A DNA stretch of 9,194 nt from Candidatus Cloacimonadota bacterium (GTDB taxonomy: Bacteria; Cloacimonadota; Cloacimonadia; Cloacimonadales; TCS61): NCBI GenBank assembly GCA_016927675.1, contig JAFGMF010000105.1:1-9194 (forward strand), read 5' to 3'. The position numbers and the translations under genes were made by a program. Each line of letters opens with the position of its first letter. The stretch's first letter is position 1. The notes beneath the pieces are model-generated. The model did no database searches. It saw only the letters and a program-made list of their open reading frames with translations, and was not told the origin of the DNA. Below are positions 1-7,628 of the stretch, in pieces.

Positions 1-1047
1 ACATATCGCAATGATCATCGCAATGATGGTGTAAATTATCGACTCGGTGAGAAACTGGAAAGAAAGCTGTCCACGATAGGCTCCCACAACTTTACGTATT
101 CCCACTTCTCTGCTTCGTTTGGAAGAACGGGCACTGGAAAGATTGATGAAATTTACCGAAGCAACCAGCAGCACAAGAATGGCAATAATGATGAGACTGA
201 GAACTACAGAAGAATCGCTTTTGAATCTGTTGAAAGCATCATAACGCAATTCCGATGAATGGAGATGCATATCCAGAAGCGGTTGCATCACGGGAGTGAA
301 CATCGAGGTTAAGCCATTTGCTCTCGCTACTGAGATGATTTTATCTTCCACAAGTTCAGGATCAGCACCCGGATTTAAACGTACAAAACCTGTAAGTGTC
401 AGGTTTTCCCAGCTGTTCCACCACAAAGGATTTATATTCACGTCCATCGTCAGGATGGCACCGTATTGCAGATGTGTATTGAATGGATTGTTTTCAACAA
501 TACCCGCCACAAAACCATCCTGAACAAAACTGATATCGATTGCTTTGCCGACAGGATCTTCATCGCCAAACACTGCTTCTGAAGTTTCCTGTGTCAGGTA
601 AACGGCATTAGGAACGGATAATGGATTTGCTCTTTCACCACTGATGATATTAGGCCGGAAGACGCCAAAGAAATCAGCATCGGTCAGCATTGCAATCCGG
701 AATATAGCTAAGGAATCCGGCACTTCAATATCTGCTCTTTTTATTCTTGCGCCCAATCCTGTCATACGAGTAGCAGCTTCAATTTCCGGGATTTCTTCAC
801 CTATGATCGGATACAATGGACCAACGGTTACTGCTGATACCCAGTCTTTTGAATTATCATTGGAAATAACCCGGTATACATTTTCCGCTTCATCAATATG
901 ATGATCGAATGTCAGGTCATCATATACGTAAATATTGATAATTATGCAAACGTAGATTCCCAAAGCCAAGCCAAAGATGTTGATGAAAGAAAATGTTTTG
1001 TTTTTCGCCAGATTGCGAAAAGCTGTTTTTAAATAATTTCTCAACAT
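1..1047 (-). CDS. MacB/FtsX-type ABC transporter permease, C-terminus cut by window edge
   Basis: This open frame runs from an ATG at 1047 to the window edge with no stop, giving 349 codons of a protein that should be about 780-810 aa judging from its two paralogues here. It starts MLRNYLKTAFRNLAKNK, followed by a first membrane helix (about 20-42), then a MacB-type periplasmic domain (about 43-278) containing NVYRV (56-60), VYLTQETSEAVFGDEDPVGK (149-168) and NPFNTHLQY. A second helix (about 280-303) leads to the cytoplasmic coupling motif REVGIRKVVGA (313-323), and a third helix is cut at the edge. The start is supported by AAGGA at 1055-1059, seven bases upstream. Such permeases work as dimers with a LolD/MacB-like ATPase in the inner membrane; no ATPase is visible here. 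It lies 109 bases downstream of the 808-aa permease on the same strand and may be co-transcribed. Family assignment is firm; substrate is unknown. Confidence 0.92.
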   Translation of the reverse strand, partial: MLRNYLKTAFRNLAKNKTFSFINIFGLALGIYVCIIINIYVYDDLTFDHHIDEAENVYRVISNDNSKDWVSAVTVGPLYPIIGEEIPEIEAATRMTGLGARIKRADIEVPDSLAIFRIAMLTDADFFGVFRPNIISGERANPLSVPNAVYLTQETSEAVFGDEDPVGKAIDISFVQDGFVAGIVENNPFNTHLQYGAILTMDVNINPLWWNSWENLTLTGFVRLNPGADPELVEDKIISVARANGLTSMFTPVMQPLLDMHLHSSELRYDAFNRFKSDSSVVLSLIIIAILVLLVASVNFINLSSARSSKRSREVGIRKVVGAYRGQLSFQFLTESIIYTIIAMIIAIC

Positions 1048-1156
1048 AGAACTTTCCTTACTCTAATTAAATTACACTAAGCAATCCCTTCTATTTTCGC
1101 AAGTTCGGTATTAGCTTCAAATATTTTTTCATATTTAGAATTAAAAATATCATCAT
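1048..1156 (-). other. Intergenic gap with a 26-codon open stretch of coding-like composition
   Basis: This 109-base gap separates two permease genes. Read on the minus strand, codons from 1157 to 1080 spell DDDIFNSKYEKIFEANTELA followed by KIEGIA, ending in TAG at 1077-1079. The frame differs from the permease upstream and has no ATG, GTG or TTG after the preceding TGA. The peptide looks helical and protein-like, so it may be the tail of a lost gene, but it is short enough to be chance. No terminator-like hairpin was seen, which fits read-through from the upstream permease to the downstream one. Confidence 0.25.
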
Positions 1157-3583
1157 CTATTCATACTTAAGAGCCATCACGGGATTTGCTATAGCTGCTT
1201 TCAAGGTTCTGAAACTAACTGTAACAAATGCTATAATTACAGATAATGCAAAAGACACCAAGAAGACAGATGGTGAGATCTCAATTTTATAGGCGAAATT
1301 TAACAGCCATTTATTCATAGCCAGCCATGCAATTGGTAGAGCTATAAGGTTAGCTACAAAAACCCATATCAAAAACTTGGATGAGAGTAAACTGACAATA
1401 TTAGAAATACTGGCACCCATCACTTTTCGTACTCCGATCTCTTTGGTTCGCATCTCAGCATAATAAGCTGAAAGTCCGAATAATCCCAGGCAGGATATGA
1501 TGATCGCCAAGATGGAAAACGTTTTAAAGATACTGTTTAATCTCTGTTCATTCGCATATAGTGTATTCAGTTTTTCATCCAAGAAAGTATATTGAAAGAT
1601 AGAGCCAGGAGCTACTTCCTCAACTTTATTTTTCAGAAATTGAATAACTTCAGGAATGTTATCTCCTGCTATTTTCACCAGGATTTTCGATCCCCAGCGC
1701 GGATTCAATTCCAGGACTAAAGGTTCAATCGTATTATGAAGCGATGCAAAATTGAAATCCTGAACAATCCCCACGATCTCAGCTTCTGTTCCTCGAAAGT
1801 TGGATGCGATCTTGCCAATCGGTTCTTGCAGCTGGATAGCTTTGAGGGCTTTCTCATTTAAAATAAATGCAGGATTTTCGCTGGTCCAATCTGCGAAGCT
1901 TTTGCCTTCCACCATTTTAATGCCCATTGTCTCGATGAAATCTTTATCCACCCGTAAATAACGAATGGGAGGTATTTCCACTTCTTCGGGAATACTTTCC
2001 TGCCAGATGTCTTCCACGCTGAAACGTTCACCGGGAAGATTGGAAGATAAGGCTACAGAACTTATTGAACTGAAGCCGAGTAATTCCGATTTGAAGCTGT
2101 CGATGTTACCTCCAACTTCGCGTCGTAATTCACCATACATTTCGATTGCTACTACTTGATCCGTATCGAAACCAAGATTTTTCTGCTGGAAAAAGTTCAT
2201 CTGCTGATAGATAATGATCGTGCTGAAGATCATGAAAACTGAGATCACGAATTGAAAAATAACCAGAAAATTACGAATATAAGATACGGTAGTTTTAGGA
2301 TTTTTCTGCCCTTTCAAAGATGTTATCACGTCAAAACCTGACATGAAAAATGCCGGGTACAAACCTGAAAGCGTTCCGGAAATTATTACCAGTGAAACAA
2401 TCAGCAGAATATTATTTAAGGATAAAAAGTCGAATAGCGTGAATTCCAATCCAGTGATAGACTGATAGAATGGTATACTCAGTTCGATCAGGAGTAATGC
2501 GATCAAGGCAGAGATTGAAGCCAAAATCAAGGACTCTGTAAGAAACTGGATCATGAGGCTTTTTCGGGCTGCACCTACTACTTTCCTCACTCCCACTTCA
2601 CGCATTCGATTGAAAGCTCTGGCAGTAGAAAGATTTACGAAATTCACTCCTGCCAGAAGCAGAACCAATACTACGATGAAAGCAAAAACATAAACGTAAA
2701 CGATGTTGCTGTTAGCACTCATTTCCTGTTCCAGATGAGACTTCAGGTGAATATCTTTGAGTGGTTGAAAGTGAAGTTTTGTATTCTCGTGAACATCAGA
2801 AGGATCATCATACCATTCCTGATAAAAATGCTCTTCAAATGTCAGCATTTTCTCTTCAGCTGTTTTCAGATCGGCATTTTCATTCAGCAAAACGTAGGTG
2901 TAGAAGTGTGCCCAGCCACGGGATTCCATCCAATCGGCTGCACCTCGCGATTCCATCTCATCATACAGAGTTGGCATGGAAACTAAAAATTCATAATTGA
3001 GATGAGTATTGGAGGGAAGATCATTGATAACTCCCGTCACCTCCATTTCTCTGCGATTCTGTTCATTCTGCACGGTTTTTCCCAGGGGGTTTTCCTCACC
3101 AAAATAGCGTTTAGCAAAGGACTCGGTAATTACAATCGAGTTCAATTCATTCAAAGCAGTTTCAGGATTACCTTTCAGAAATTCAATATCGAACATGTTA
3201 ACAATTCCCGGATCAGTATAGAAGCCATGATCTTCCTGGAAGCGTTTTACTTCTTCTCCTTCACCGTAACTATAAATCTGAGTGTAGCAATAAAACATGC
3301 GAATTGCAGATTCAATTTCCGGAATATCTGCCTGAATTTCCAGTGCATGTAAAGGCGAAACAACTGCCCAATGCATACCATTTTCATCCAGGTTTTCATT
3401 GGTTATGCGATAGATTCTGTCTGCTTTGGGAAAGAATTTTTCATAACTTATCTCAGCCTTCAAGTAGAAAAGGATCAGCAGGCTACAAGTAAGCCCCAAA
3501 GCTAATCCTATAATATTTATTACACTGTTCAACTTGTGCTTGCGAATGTTGCGTAACGACATCTTCAGATAATTTTTAAACAT
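1157..3583 (-). CDS. MacB/FtsX-type ABC transporter permease, 808 aa, complete
   Basis: This complete permease has the 4+4 helix layout of the long MacB-like family found in Bacteroidota-type genomes. Helices lie at about 21-42, 293-317, 345-370, 391-413, 437-459, 684-706, 735-757 and 771-793. Each half has a large periplasmic domain (about 43-290 and 460-680). The two cytoplasmic coupling motifs are REVGVRKVVGA (328-338) and KEIGVRKVMGA (714-724). The second periplasmic domain keeps the family pattern VGIVQDFNFASLHNTIEPLV. The ATG at 3583 is chosen because AGAGGT at 3591-3596 sits seven bases upstream. Proteins of this family couple cytoplasmic ATP hydrolysis to mechanical work in the periplasm, as in MacB or LolCE, rather than moving substrate through a membrane channel. 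The ATPase partner is not in the window. Just upstream lies a decayed TPR gene remnant; downstream is another permease. No catalytic residue is expected in a permease, and none looks broken. Specific substrate unknown. Confidence 0.93.
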   Translation of the reverse strand: MFKNYLKMSLRNIRKHKLNSVINIIGLALGLTCSLLILFYLKAEISYEKFFPKADRIYRITNENLDENGMHWAVVSPLHALEIQADIPEIESAIRMFYCYTQIYSYGEGEEVKRFQEDHGFYTDPGIVNMFDIEFLKGNPETALNELNSIVITESFAKRYFGEENPLGKTVQNEQNRREMEVTGVINDLPSNTHLNYEFLVSMPTLYDEMESRGAADWMESRGWAHFYTYVLLNENADLKTAEEKMLTFEEHFYQEWYDDPSDVHENTKLHFQPLKDIHLKSHLEQEMSANSNIVYVYVFAFIVVLVLLLAGVNFVNLSTARAFNRMREVGVRKVVGAARKSLMIQFLTESLILASISALIALLLIELSIPFYQSITGLEFTLFDFLSLNNILLIVSLVIISGTLSGLYPAFFMSGFDVITSLKGQKNPKTTVSYIRNFLVIFQFVISVFMIFSTIIIYQQMNFFQQKNLGFDTDQVVAIEMYGELRREVGGNIDSFKSELLGFSSISSVALSSNLPGERFSVEDIWQESIPEEVEIPPIRYLRVDKDFIETMGIKMVEGKSFADWTSENPAFILNEKALKAIQLQEPIGKIASNFRGTEAEIVGIVQDFNFASLHNTIEPLVLELNPRWGSKILVKIAGDNIPEVIQFLKNKVEEVAPGSIFQYTFLDEKLNTLYANEQRLNSIFKTFSILAIIISCLGLFGLSAYYAEMRTKEIGVRKVMGASISNIVSLLSSKFLIWVFVANLIALPIAWLAMNKWLLNFAYKIEISPSVFLVSFALSVIIAFVTVSFRTLKAAIANPVMALKYE

Positions 3584-3590
3584 TATTTAT

Positions 3591-3596
3591 ACCTCT
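3591..3596 (-). promoter_or_regulatory. Ribosome binding site of the 808-aa permease, overlapping the end of the TPR remnant
   Basis: AGAGGT on the minus strand ends seven bases before the permease ATG. It overlaps the TAG (3595-3597) that ends the TPR remnant. This tight spacing suggests that the intact TPR gene was once the upstream, translationally adjacent partner of this permease. Confidence 0.65.
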
Positions 3597-3771
3597 ATTT
3601 TCCTAGTTTATCCAACTTCTCCAAAGCCTTTGTCGCATAAGAGTTCTCTGGATTTATCTCCAGAGTTTTGTTGTAGTATTCTCTAGCTTTGTCGATCTCG
3701 TTAAGCATCTCATATATTGAACCAATATAATAATGGAAATACCAAGATTAATCATTTTCGGGGTATTCCTC
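3595..3771 (-). pseudogene. C-terminal remnant of a TPR-repeat protein gene
   Basis: Reading the minus strand from 3747 down to the TAG at 3595-3597 gives about 50 codons. They include a clear tetratricopeptide repeat: YYIGSIYEMLNEIDKAREYY, then NKTLEINPENSYATKALEKL and DKLGK. The pattern of small and aromatic residues, the central K-A pair and the closing P-E-N match the TPR consensus. Upstream in the same frame come a stop codon, TAA at 3748-3750, and then EEYPEND (3751-3771), which itself reads like the end of a preceding TPR unit. The fragment then runs into the stop codon of the secreted propeller gene at 3772-3774. It therefore appears to lack its 5' part and to carry a nonsense mutation. 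The remnant ends 11 bases before the permease ATG. I cannot tell which protein it came from; TPRs occur as C-terminal tails on many enzymes. Confidence 0.62.
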
Positions 3772-4887
3772 TTATTTTAACAATACCATTTTCTTAATCG
3801 GAGAATTCGGGATATTCAGTTTGTAATAGTAAATTCCGGATGAAACAGGTTGATTGGATTGGTTAGTGCCGTTCCAGGTGATTTGATGTTTTGATAATTG
3901 AGTGTTTTCTAGATTTGAGAAAGTTTTCACCTTCTGACCTTTCAGATTATAAATCGAAATCTCCGTGCAGTCTGTGAACTCTGTGGTTAAGCTAAATGAA
4001 ATTGTCGTGGAGGGATTGAAAGGATTGGGATAATTTGCAAGCTGAATTTTATCTTTTCCAAATATTTCATTATCAGCATAATTGAGTAACTCTAATTGTA
4101 TCAAACTAATAGTGTTTGCCGAAAAATTGGGTACAGCCAATACATCATTTTCATCGATAAAAATATCTGCAGGATCAACTAATCCACTTGCTGCAATTTC
4201 CACATTGTTACTGATGTTATTTCCTTCGAATTTGTACACCGTATCAGTATGCCAGGAAGATATGTAAATATTGCCCTGGGAATCTTTGGCAAAACCATCC
4301 AGAGAATAGAAATTTGGATAAAGCAGTAATTCAGTATCTCCGGTATTCACATCAAATGAATGAATTATTGAATTTGTTCCATCATGGCCACAAGCTAACA
4401 TGCGATCATTTTCTTCATCAAAGATCATACCATTAGGAGAAAAAGCACCATAATCTACAAATATTTCATATGTATTATCCGAAAGATCAATCCTGTAAAC
4501 CTTATTATCCCAATAATCTGAGACGAACAGAAAGCCTACAGAATCAAAGTCGAGATCATTTAAAAGCACAGCTTCCGGCATAGAAATCAATGAGGAAATG
4601 AATCCAGTGTTCAGATCAAAAATTGCAATGCCATCAGCCGAAGCAACATAAAGGTTTTCATCTTTTACTTTTAACCCCAACGTTGATGTAAGAAGATCAG
4701 TATAGATCGATTGATTTCCGTCTTCATCTAATGCCACAATATCTCCACTATAATAATTGGAAACCAGCCAGCAATCTTGAATATGATCCCATTCCACACT
4801 TTCCGGGCCATCCAATAAATCCTGAGCAGCCAATGAACTTAGCAGGATAAGAAATCCAAGTATATAAATTACTTTTTTATTAATCAT
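3772..4887 (-). CDS. Secreted SMP-30/NHL-like beta-propeller protein with type IX sorting domain
   Basis: The 371-aa protein has a signal peptide (about 1-21, MINKKVIYILGFLILLSSLA) and a propeller domain (about 25-268). A C-terminal Por/type IX secretion sorting domain follows (about 283-371: NYPNPFNPSTTISFSL, YNLKGQKV, TWNG, SSGIYYYKL, final KKMVLLK). Propeller blades resemble the SMP-30/gluconolactonase family: GPESVEW near the start, SPNGMIFDEENDRML at 150-164 and LDGFAKDSQGNIYISSWH at 196-213. E29, N152 and D197 may correspond to metal ligands of that family, but I infer this without an alignment. The sorting domain predicts export across the outer membrane and attachment to, or release from, the cell surface. 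The start is supported by AGAGAGGT at 4893-4900, five bases upstream. The gene begins only 52 bases after the 786-aa permease, so co-transcription is likely. It could equally be a non-catalytic NHL/YVTN propeller. Confidence 0.85.
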   Translation of the reverse strand: MINKKVIYILGFLILLSSLAAQDLLDGPESVEWDHIQDCWLVSNYYSGDIVALDEDGNQSIYTDLLTSTLGLKVKDENLYVASADGIAIFDLNTGFISSLISMPEAVLLNDLDFDSVGFLFVSDYWDNKVYRIDLSDNTYEIFVDYGAFSPNGMIFDEENDRMLACGHDGTNSIIHSFDVNTGDTELLLYPNFYSLDGFAKDSQGNIYISSWHTDTVYKFEGNNISNNVEIAASGLVDPADIFIDENDVLAVPNFSANTISLIQLELLNYADNEIFGKDKIQLANYPNPFNPSTTISFSLTTEFTDCTEISIYNLKGQKVKTFSNLENTQLSKHQITWNGTNQSNQPVSSGIYYYKLNIPNSPIKKMVLLK

Positions 4888-4908
4888 TTGTTACCTCTCT
4901 TGTGAATT

Positions 4909-4938
4909 GATTTTATTATAATTATTACCAATAAAATC
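4909..4938. repeat. 9-bp AT-rich inverted repeat between permease and propeller gene
   Basis: GATTTTATT at 4909-4917 is the exact reverse complement of AATAAAATC at 4930-4938, with a 12-base spacer. It begins one base after the permease stop codon and ends just before the ribosome binding site of the next gene. The stem is weak and has no clear U-run behind it, so it is more likely an attenuator, an RNA-processing site or chance in AT-rich DNA than a strong terminator. Confidence 0.4.
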
Positions 4939-4939
4939 C

Positions 4940-7300
4940 TTACTCATACTTCAACGCTTTCACAGGATTTGCAACTGCTGTTTTAATCGTTTGAAAACTA
5001 ACAGTAATTATAGCTAGCAGCAACGCAAAACAACCGGAAACAGCAAAAAGCCATAAATCCATCCGGGTTTTGTAGGCAAATGTCTGCAGCCATTTGGTCA
5101 TACCATACCAGGCTGCCGGCCAGGCGATCAACGTACCGAGAAGTACCCATTTGGCAAAATCTCGCGATAGTAACAATACAATTTCTCCAGCAGACGAACC
5201 CAATACTTTTCTCACTCCGATTTCCTTGGTTCTCGATTCAGTTGAGAATGTAGCTAATCCGAGTAATCCCAGGCAAGAAATGAAAATTGCCAGAAGTGCA
5301 AAATAAGTAAATACTCTAGCAATTTTCTGCTCATATTTATATAAAGCAGCTATTCGCTCATCCAGAAAATTATAGACAAACGGAAAATCAGGTACTATTC
5401 TATACCACTCCTGTTCGATAATCTTGATGTTTTCAGATAGATTCCGGGCATCAACTCTGATGAAAAGCGTGAAAGGAACATACGTGATTATCCTGGTAAC
5501 AACAGGTTCGATGGCAGTGTGCAGAGAATTGCGATGCATATTTTTATTCACTCCGATAATGGTGTAATTCTGGCCATCTAAAGTCAGCTGTTGCCCAAGC
5601 GGTTCCTGCATTCCCATAGCGTACACAGCTGCTTCGTTAACAACAACTGCCGTCGAATCGGAGGAAAAATCTCTATTGAAGCCACGACCTTCCAGCAAAT
5701 CGATCTGCAAAGTTTGAAAATAACCGAAATCAACTTCTGACAGAGAAATATTTGGATTTGATTGAGGGTCTTTTCCGGACCAGTTAATTGTACCGGGCGT
5801 GATGGGAATTGGTCCATGTTCTTCACCTGTTGCGGTTACATTCACGATTGCGCTGTATTTCAGCAGATTTTCTTTGAAACGAGGATAATTTCGATACATT
5901 CCCGGCCGGCATTGAATGCAGACAACGTGATCGGTATTGAACCCCAGGTTTTTATTTTGAATGTATATGAGCTGTTTAAAAACCACCAGTGTGCAGATGA
6001 TGAGCGTTACCGACAGAAAAAACTGAAATACGATCAGGCTTTTGCGCAAAATGTTGCCTTTGGATCCGAATTTCACCGTTCCCTTCAGAGTGCGAATCGG
6101 TTTGAATGCCGACAGGAAGAATGCCGGATAAATGCCGGAGAACAATCCTGTGAACAGTAAAATCAAAACAGTTCCCGCTAAAATCTTCCAATCAGTGAAA
6201 TTAACTGAAATATACATACCAACCAGTTTGTTAAAACTGGACATTACCAGTTCCAGCATAACCAGAGAAATGATAAAAGCCAAACTCGTAAGGAAGATCG
6301 TTTCTCCCAGAAACTGCATTATCAGTTGTTTTCGATTTGCTCCAACTACTTTTCTCAATCCGATTTCCCGTGTTCTTTTCAACGAACCGGCTGTGGTCAG
6401 ATTGATGAAATTGATGCAAGCGATCACCAGAATAAAAAATCCGATCAAAGAAAAGATGTAAATATTGGTAATATCGCCCAGGATTGCCGGGCTGTCGTAG
6501 GCAAAACGAGAATAAAGGTGGATTTTGCTGAGTGGCTGCAGGTAGATTTTATCGTGATTATGAGCAATTTTATCATGCAGATAATCAGCGATTTTGGCAT
6601 CCAAATCATGCTTCGAAACACCGGGAATTAGCTGCAGGTAAGTGTAGGTAGGCCAACTGTCCCATTTGTTTAAGTCTTCTCCCCATGCCTCGTAAAGCGT
6701 GAACGGCACGGCAAAATCAAATTTCAGATGGGCATTTTGTGGTATGTCTTTGATGATGGCGGATATCGTCAATTCACATACGTTTTCCAATTCCAGAGTT
6801 TTCCCGATCGGGTTTTCATCTCCGAAGTATTTTTTTGCTGTAGATTCGGTGATGATCACACTGAAACGATCAGGGAAAATAGCAGTTTTATCTCCCTGCA
6901 GAAAATCCACGGTAAAGATATCGAACCATGAGGGATCTACGTAAGCTCCGCCCAGTTCATAAAAGGCTTTATCTTCGAATTCGATGAGTACTTCTCCCAC
7001 AAATGTTCCATACCTTGCAAAATTGATTACTTCCGGAAAATCTTCTGCCAAAGCCGGTCCCAGAGGAATGGGAGCTTTAGAACTGTGAATGGTTTGCTCT
7101 TCAAAATTCTGCTGATGAATTACGCGATATATCGAATCAAAATTTTCATTGTATCTGTCAAAACTGAATTCAGCACGAATCCAGAACAGAATAAGCAGGC
7201 AGGCTGTCATTCCTACTGCTAATCCAAACAGGTTGATAAAGGAAAACACCTTCTGCCGGATAAGTTTTCTAAAGGCTATTTTTAGATAATTTTTAAACAT
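4940..7300 (-). CDS. MacB/FtsX-type ABC transporter permease, 786 aa, complete
   Basis: This is a second complete 4+4-helix permease, clearly a paralogue of its two neighbours (start MFKNYLKIAFRKLIRQK, end ANPVKALKYE). Helices lie at about 20-41, 278-302, 328-352, 372-395, 420-442, 662-684, 715-736 and 748-770. Periplasmic domains lie between the first and second, and the fifth and sixth, helices. Coupling motifs are REIGLRKVVGA (311-321) and KEIGVRKVLGS (692-702). In the second periplasmic domain the usual V-x-D-F-x-F-x-SLH pattern is altered to VNKNMHRNSLH (584-594), although the following IEPVV is kept, so this copy may have diverged in function. GAAGGGA lies about eight bases before the ATG at 7300 and supports the start. 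The gene follows a 328-base gap that may hold its promoter, and it is 52 bases upstream of the SMP-30-like gene. The ATPase partner and the substrate are not visible. Confidence 0.93.
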   Translation of the reverse strand: MFKNYLKIAFRKLIRQKVFSFINLFGLAVGMTACLLILFWIRAEFSFDRYNENFDSIYRVIHQQNFEEQTIHSSKAPIPLGPALAEDFPEVINFARYGTFVGEVLIEFEDKAFYELGGAYVDPSWFDIFTVDFLQGDKTAIFPDRFSVIITESTAKKYFGDENPIGKTLELENVCELTISAIIKDIPQNAHLKFDFAVPFTLYEAWGEDLNKWDSWPTYTYLQLIPGVSKHDLDAKIADYLHDKIAHNHDKIYLQPLSKIHLYSRFAYDSPAILGDITNIYIFSLIGFFILVIACINFINLTTAGSLKRTREIGLRKVVGANRKQLIMQFLGETIFLTSLAFIISLVMLELVMSSFNKLVGMYISVNFTDWKILAGTVLILLFTGLFSGIYPAFFLSAFKPIRTLKGTVKFGSKGNILRKSLIVFQFFLSVTLIICTLVVFKQLIYIQNKNLGFNTDHVVCIQCRPGMYRNYPRFKENLLKYSAIVNVTATGEEHGPIPITPGTINWSGKDPQSNPNISLSEVDFGYFQTLQIDLLEGRGFNRDFSSDSTAVVVNEAAVYAMGMQEPLGQQLTLDGQNYTIIGVNKNMHRNSLHTAIEPVVTRIITYVPFTLFIRVDARNLSENIKIIEQEWYRIVPDFPFVYNFLDERIAALYKYEQKIARVFTYFALLAIFISCLGLLGLATFSTESRTKEIGVRKVLGSSAGEIVLLLSRDFAKWVLLGTLIAWPAAWYGMTKWLQTFAYKTRMDLWLFAVSGCFALLLAIITVSFQTIKTAVANPVKALKYE

Positions 7301-7403
7301 ATCTGAATCCCTTCAATCCCCCTGATAACAATCTGTAATAATTTTTCTTTTATTTAAGATAGCATTTGACGTGCCAAAAAGCTAACCGACCACTATATAA
7401 ATA

Positions 7404-7409
7404 ATTATA
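7404..7409 (-). promoter_or_regulatory. Possible -10 element for the 786-aa permease
   Basis: A perfect TATAAT on the minus strand lies about 104 bases before the permease ATG. No good -35 hexamer sits 16-18 bases upstream; the position is occupied by the hairpin at 7422-7434, which could be an operator. In AT-rich DNA such a hexamer arises easily by chance, so this is tentative. Confidence 0.25.
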
Positions 7410-7421
7410 CAAGATGAGATA

Positions 7422-7434
7422 ATAGCCATGCTAT
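7422..7434. repeat. Small perfect hairpin, operator-like
   Basis: ATAGC and GCTAT flank a three-base CAT loop. The site overlaps the expected -35 zone of the TATAAT at 7404-7409. A role as a regulator binding site is an inference from position only. Confidence 0.3.
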
Positions 7435-7452
7435 CCGCTGGAGTACTGTATG

Positions 7453-7468
7453 TGTCCGCTAACGGACA
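7453..7468. repeat. Perfect 6-bp stem hairpin
   Basis: TGTCCG (7453-7458) and CGGACA (7463-7468) flank a CTAA loop. The sequence TCCGCT also occurs at 7434-7439, next to the smaller hairpin, so the two elements share a short direct repeat. There is no U-run on either side, which argues against an intrinsic terminator. Confidence 0.4.
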
Positions 7469-7628
7469 AAGAGTGTGACTATACGAATTGTGAAGACAGA
7501 TAAATTTCTGAAATTGTCTTTAATGAGTGAAGCTATTGCAGAATTGAGATCAGATATCAGTGAAATTGTCTGGGTACAGCTTATATGCCTTATTGAGATT
7601 GTTAAAGAATTTTTAAACTGTTTATCTC

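Larger units (their letters stand above)
7301..7628. other. Intergenic region with two hairpins and a possible promoter
   Basis: This gap of 328 bases separates the Asp-box propeller gene from the 786-aa permease. It holds two short perfect inverted repeats (7422-7434 and 7453-7468) and a TATAAT on the minus strand (7404-7409). It also has a 21-codon minus-strand open stretch (7612-7550) spelling KFFNNLNKAYKLYPDNFTDI and a stop, which vaguely resembles the end of a TPR helix pair. I see no convincing gene in it. No strong terminator follows the propeller gene. Confidence 0.45.

Noticed and set aside
7..30. 12-base imperfect direct repeat starting CGCAATGAT
   Set aside because: It encodes repeated Ile-Ile-Ala-Met in the third membrane helix of the partial permease; low-complexity hydrophobic codons explain it.
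3646..3665. 7-bp perfect stem CTCTGGA/TCCAGAG followed by TTTTG on the plus strand, looking like an intrinsic terminator
   Set aside because: It lies inside the TPR remnant, where it encodes the LEINPEN turn, and no plus-strand gene ends nearby. On the minus strand there is no U-run. Probably incidental.
5762..6160. 132-codon plus-strand open frame, the longest on that strand
   Set aside because: It lies wholly antisense to the 786-aa permease, whose family motifs are intact across the stretch. The translation is Cys- and His-rich without any recognisable pattern.
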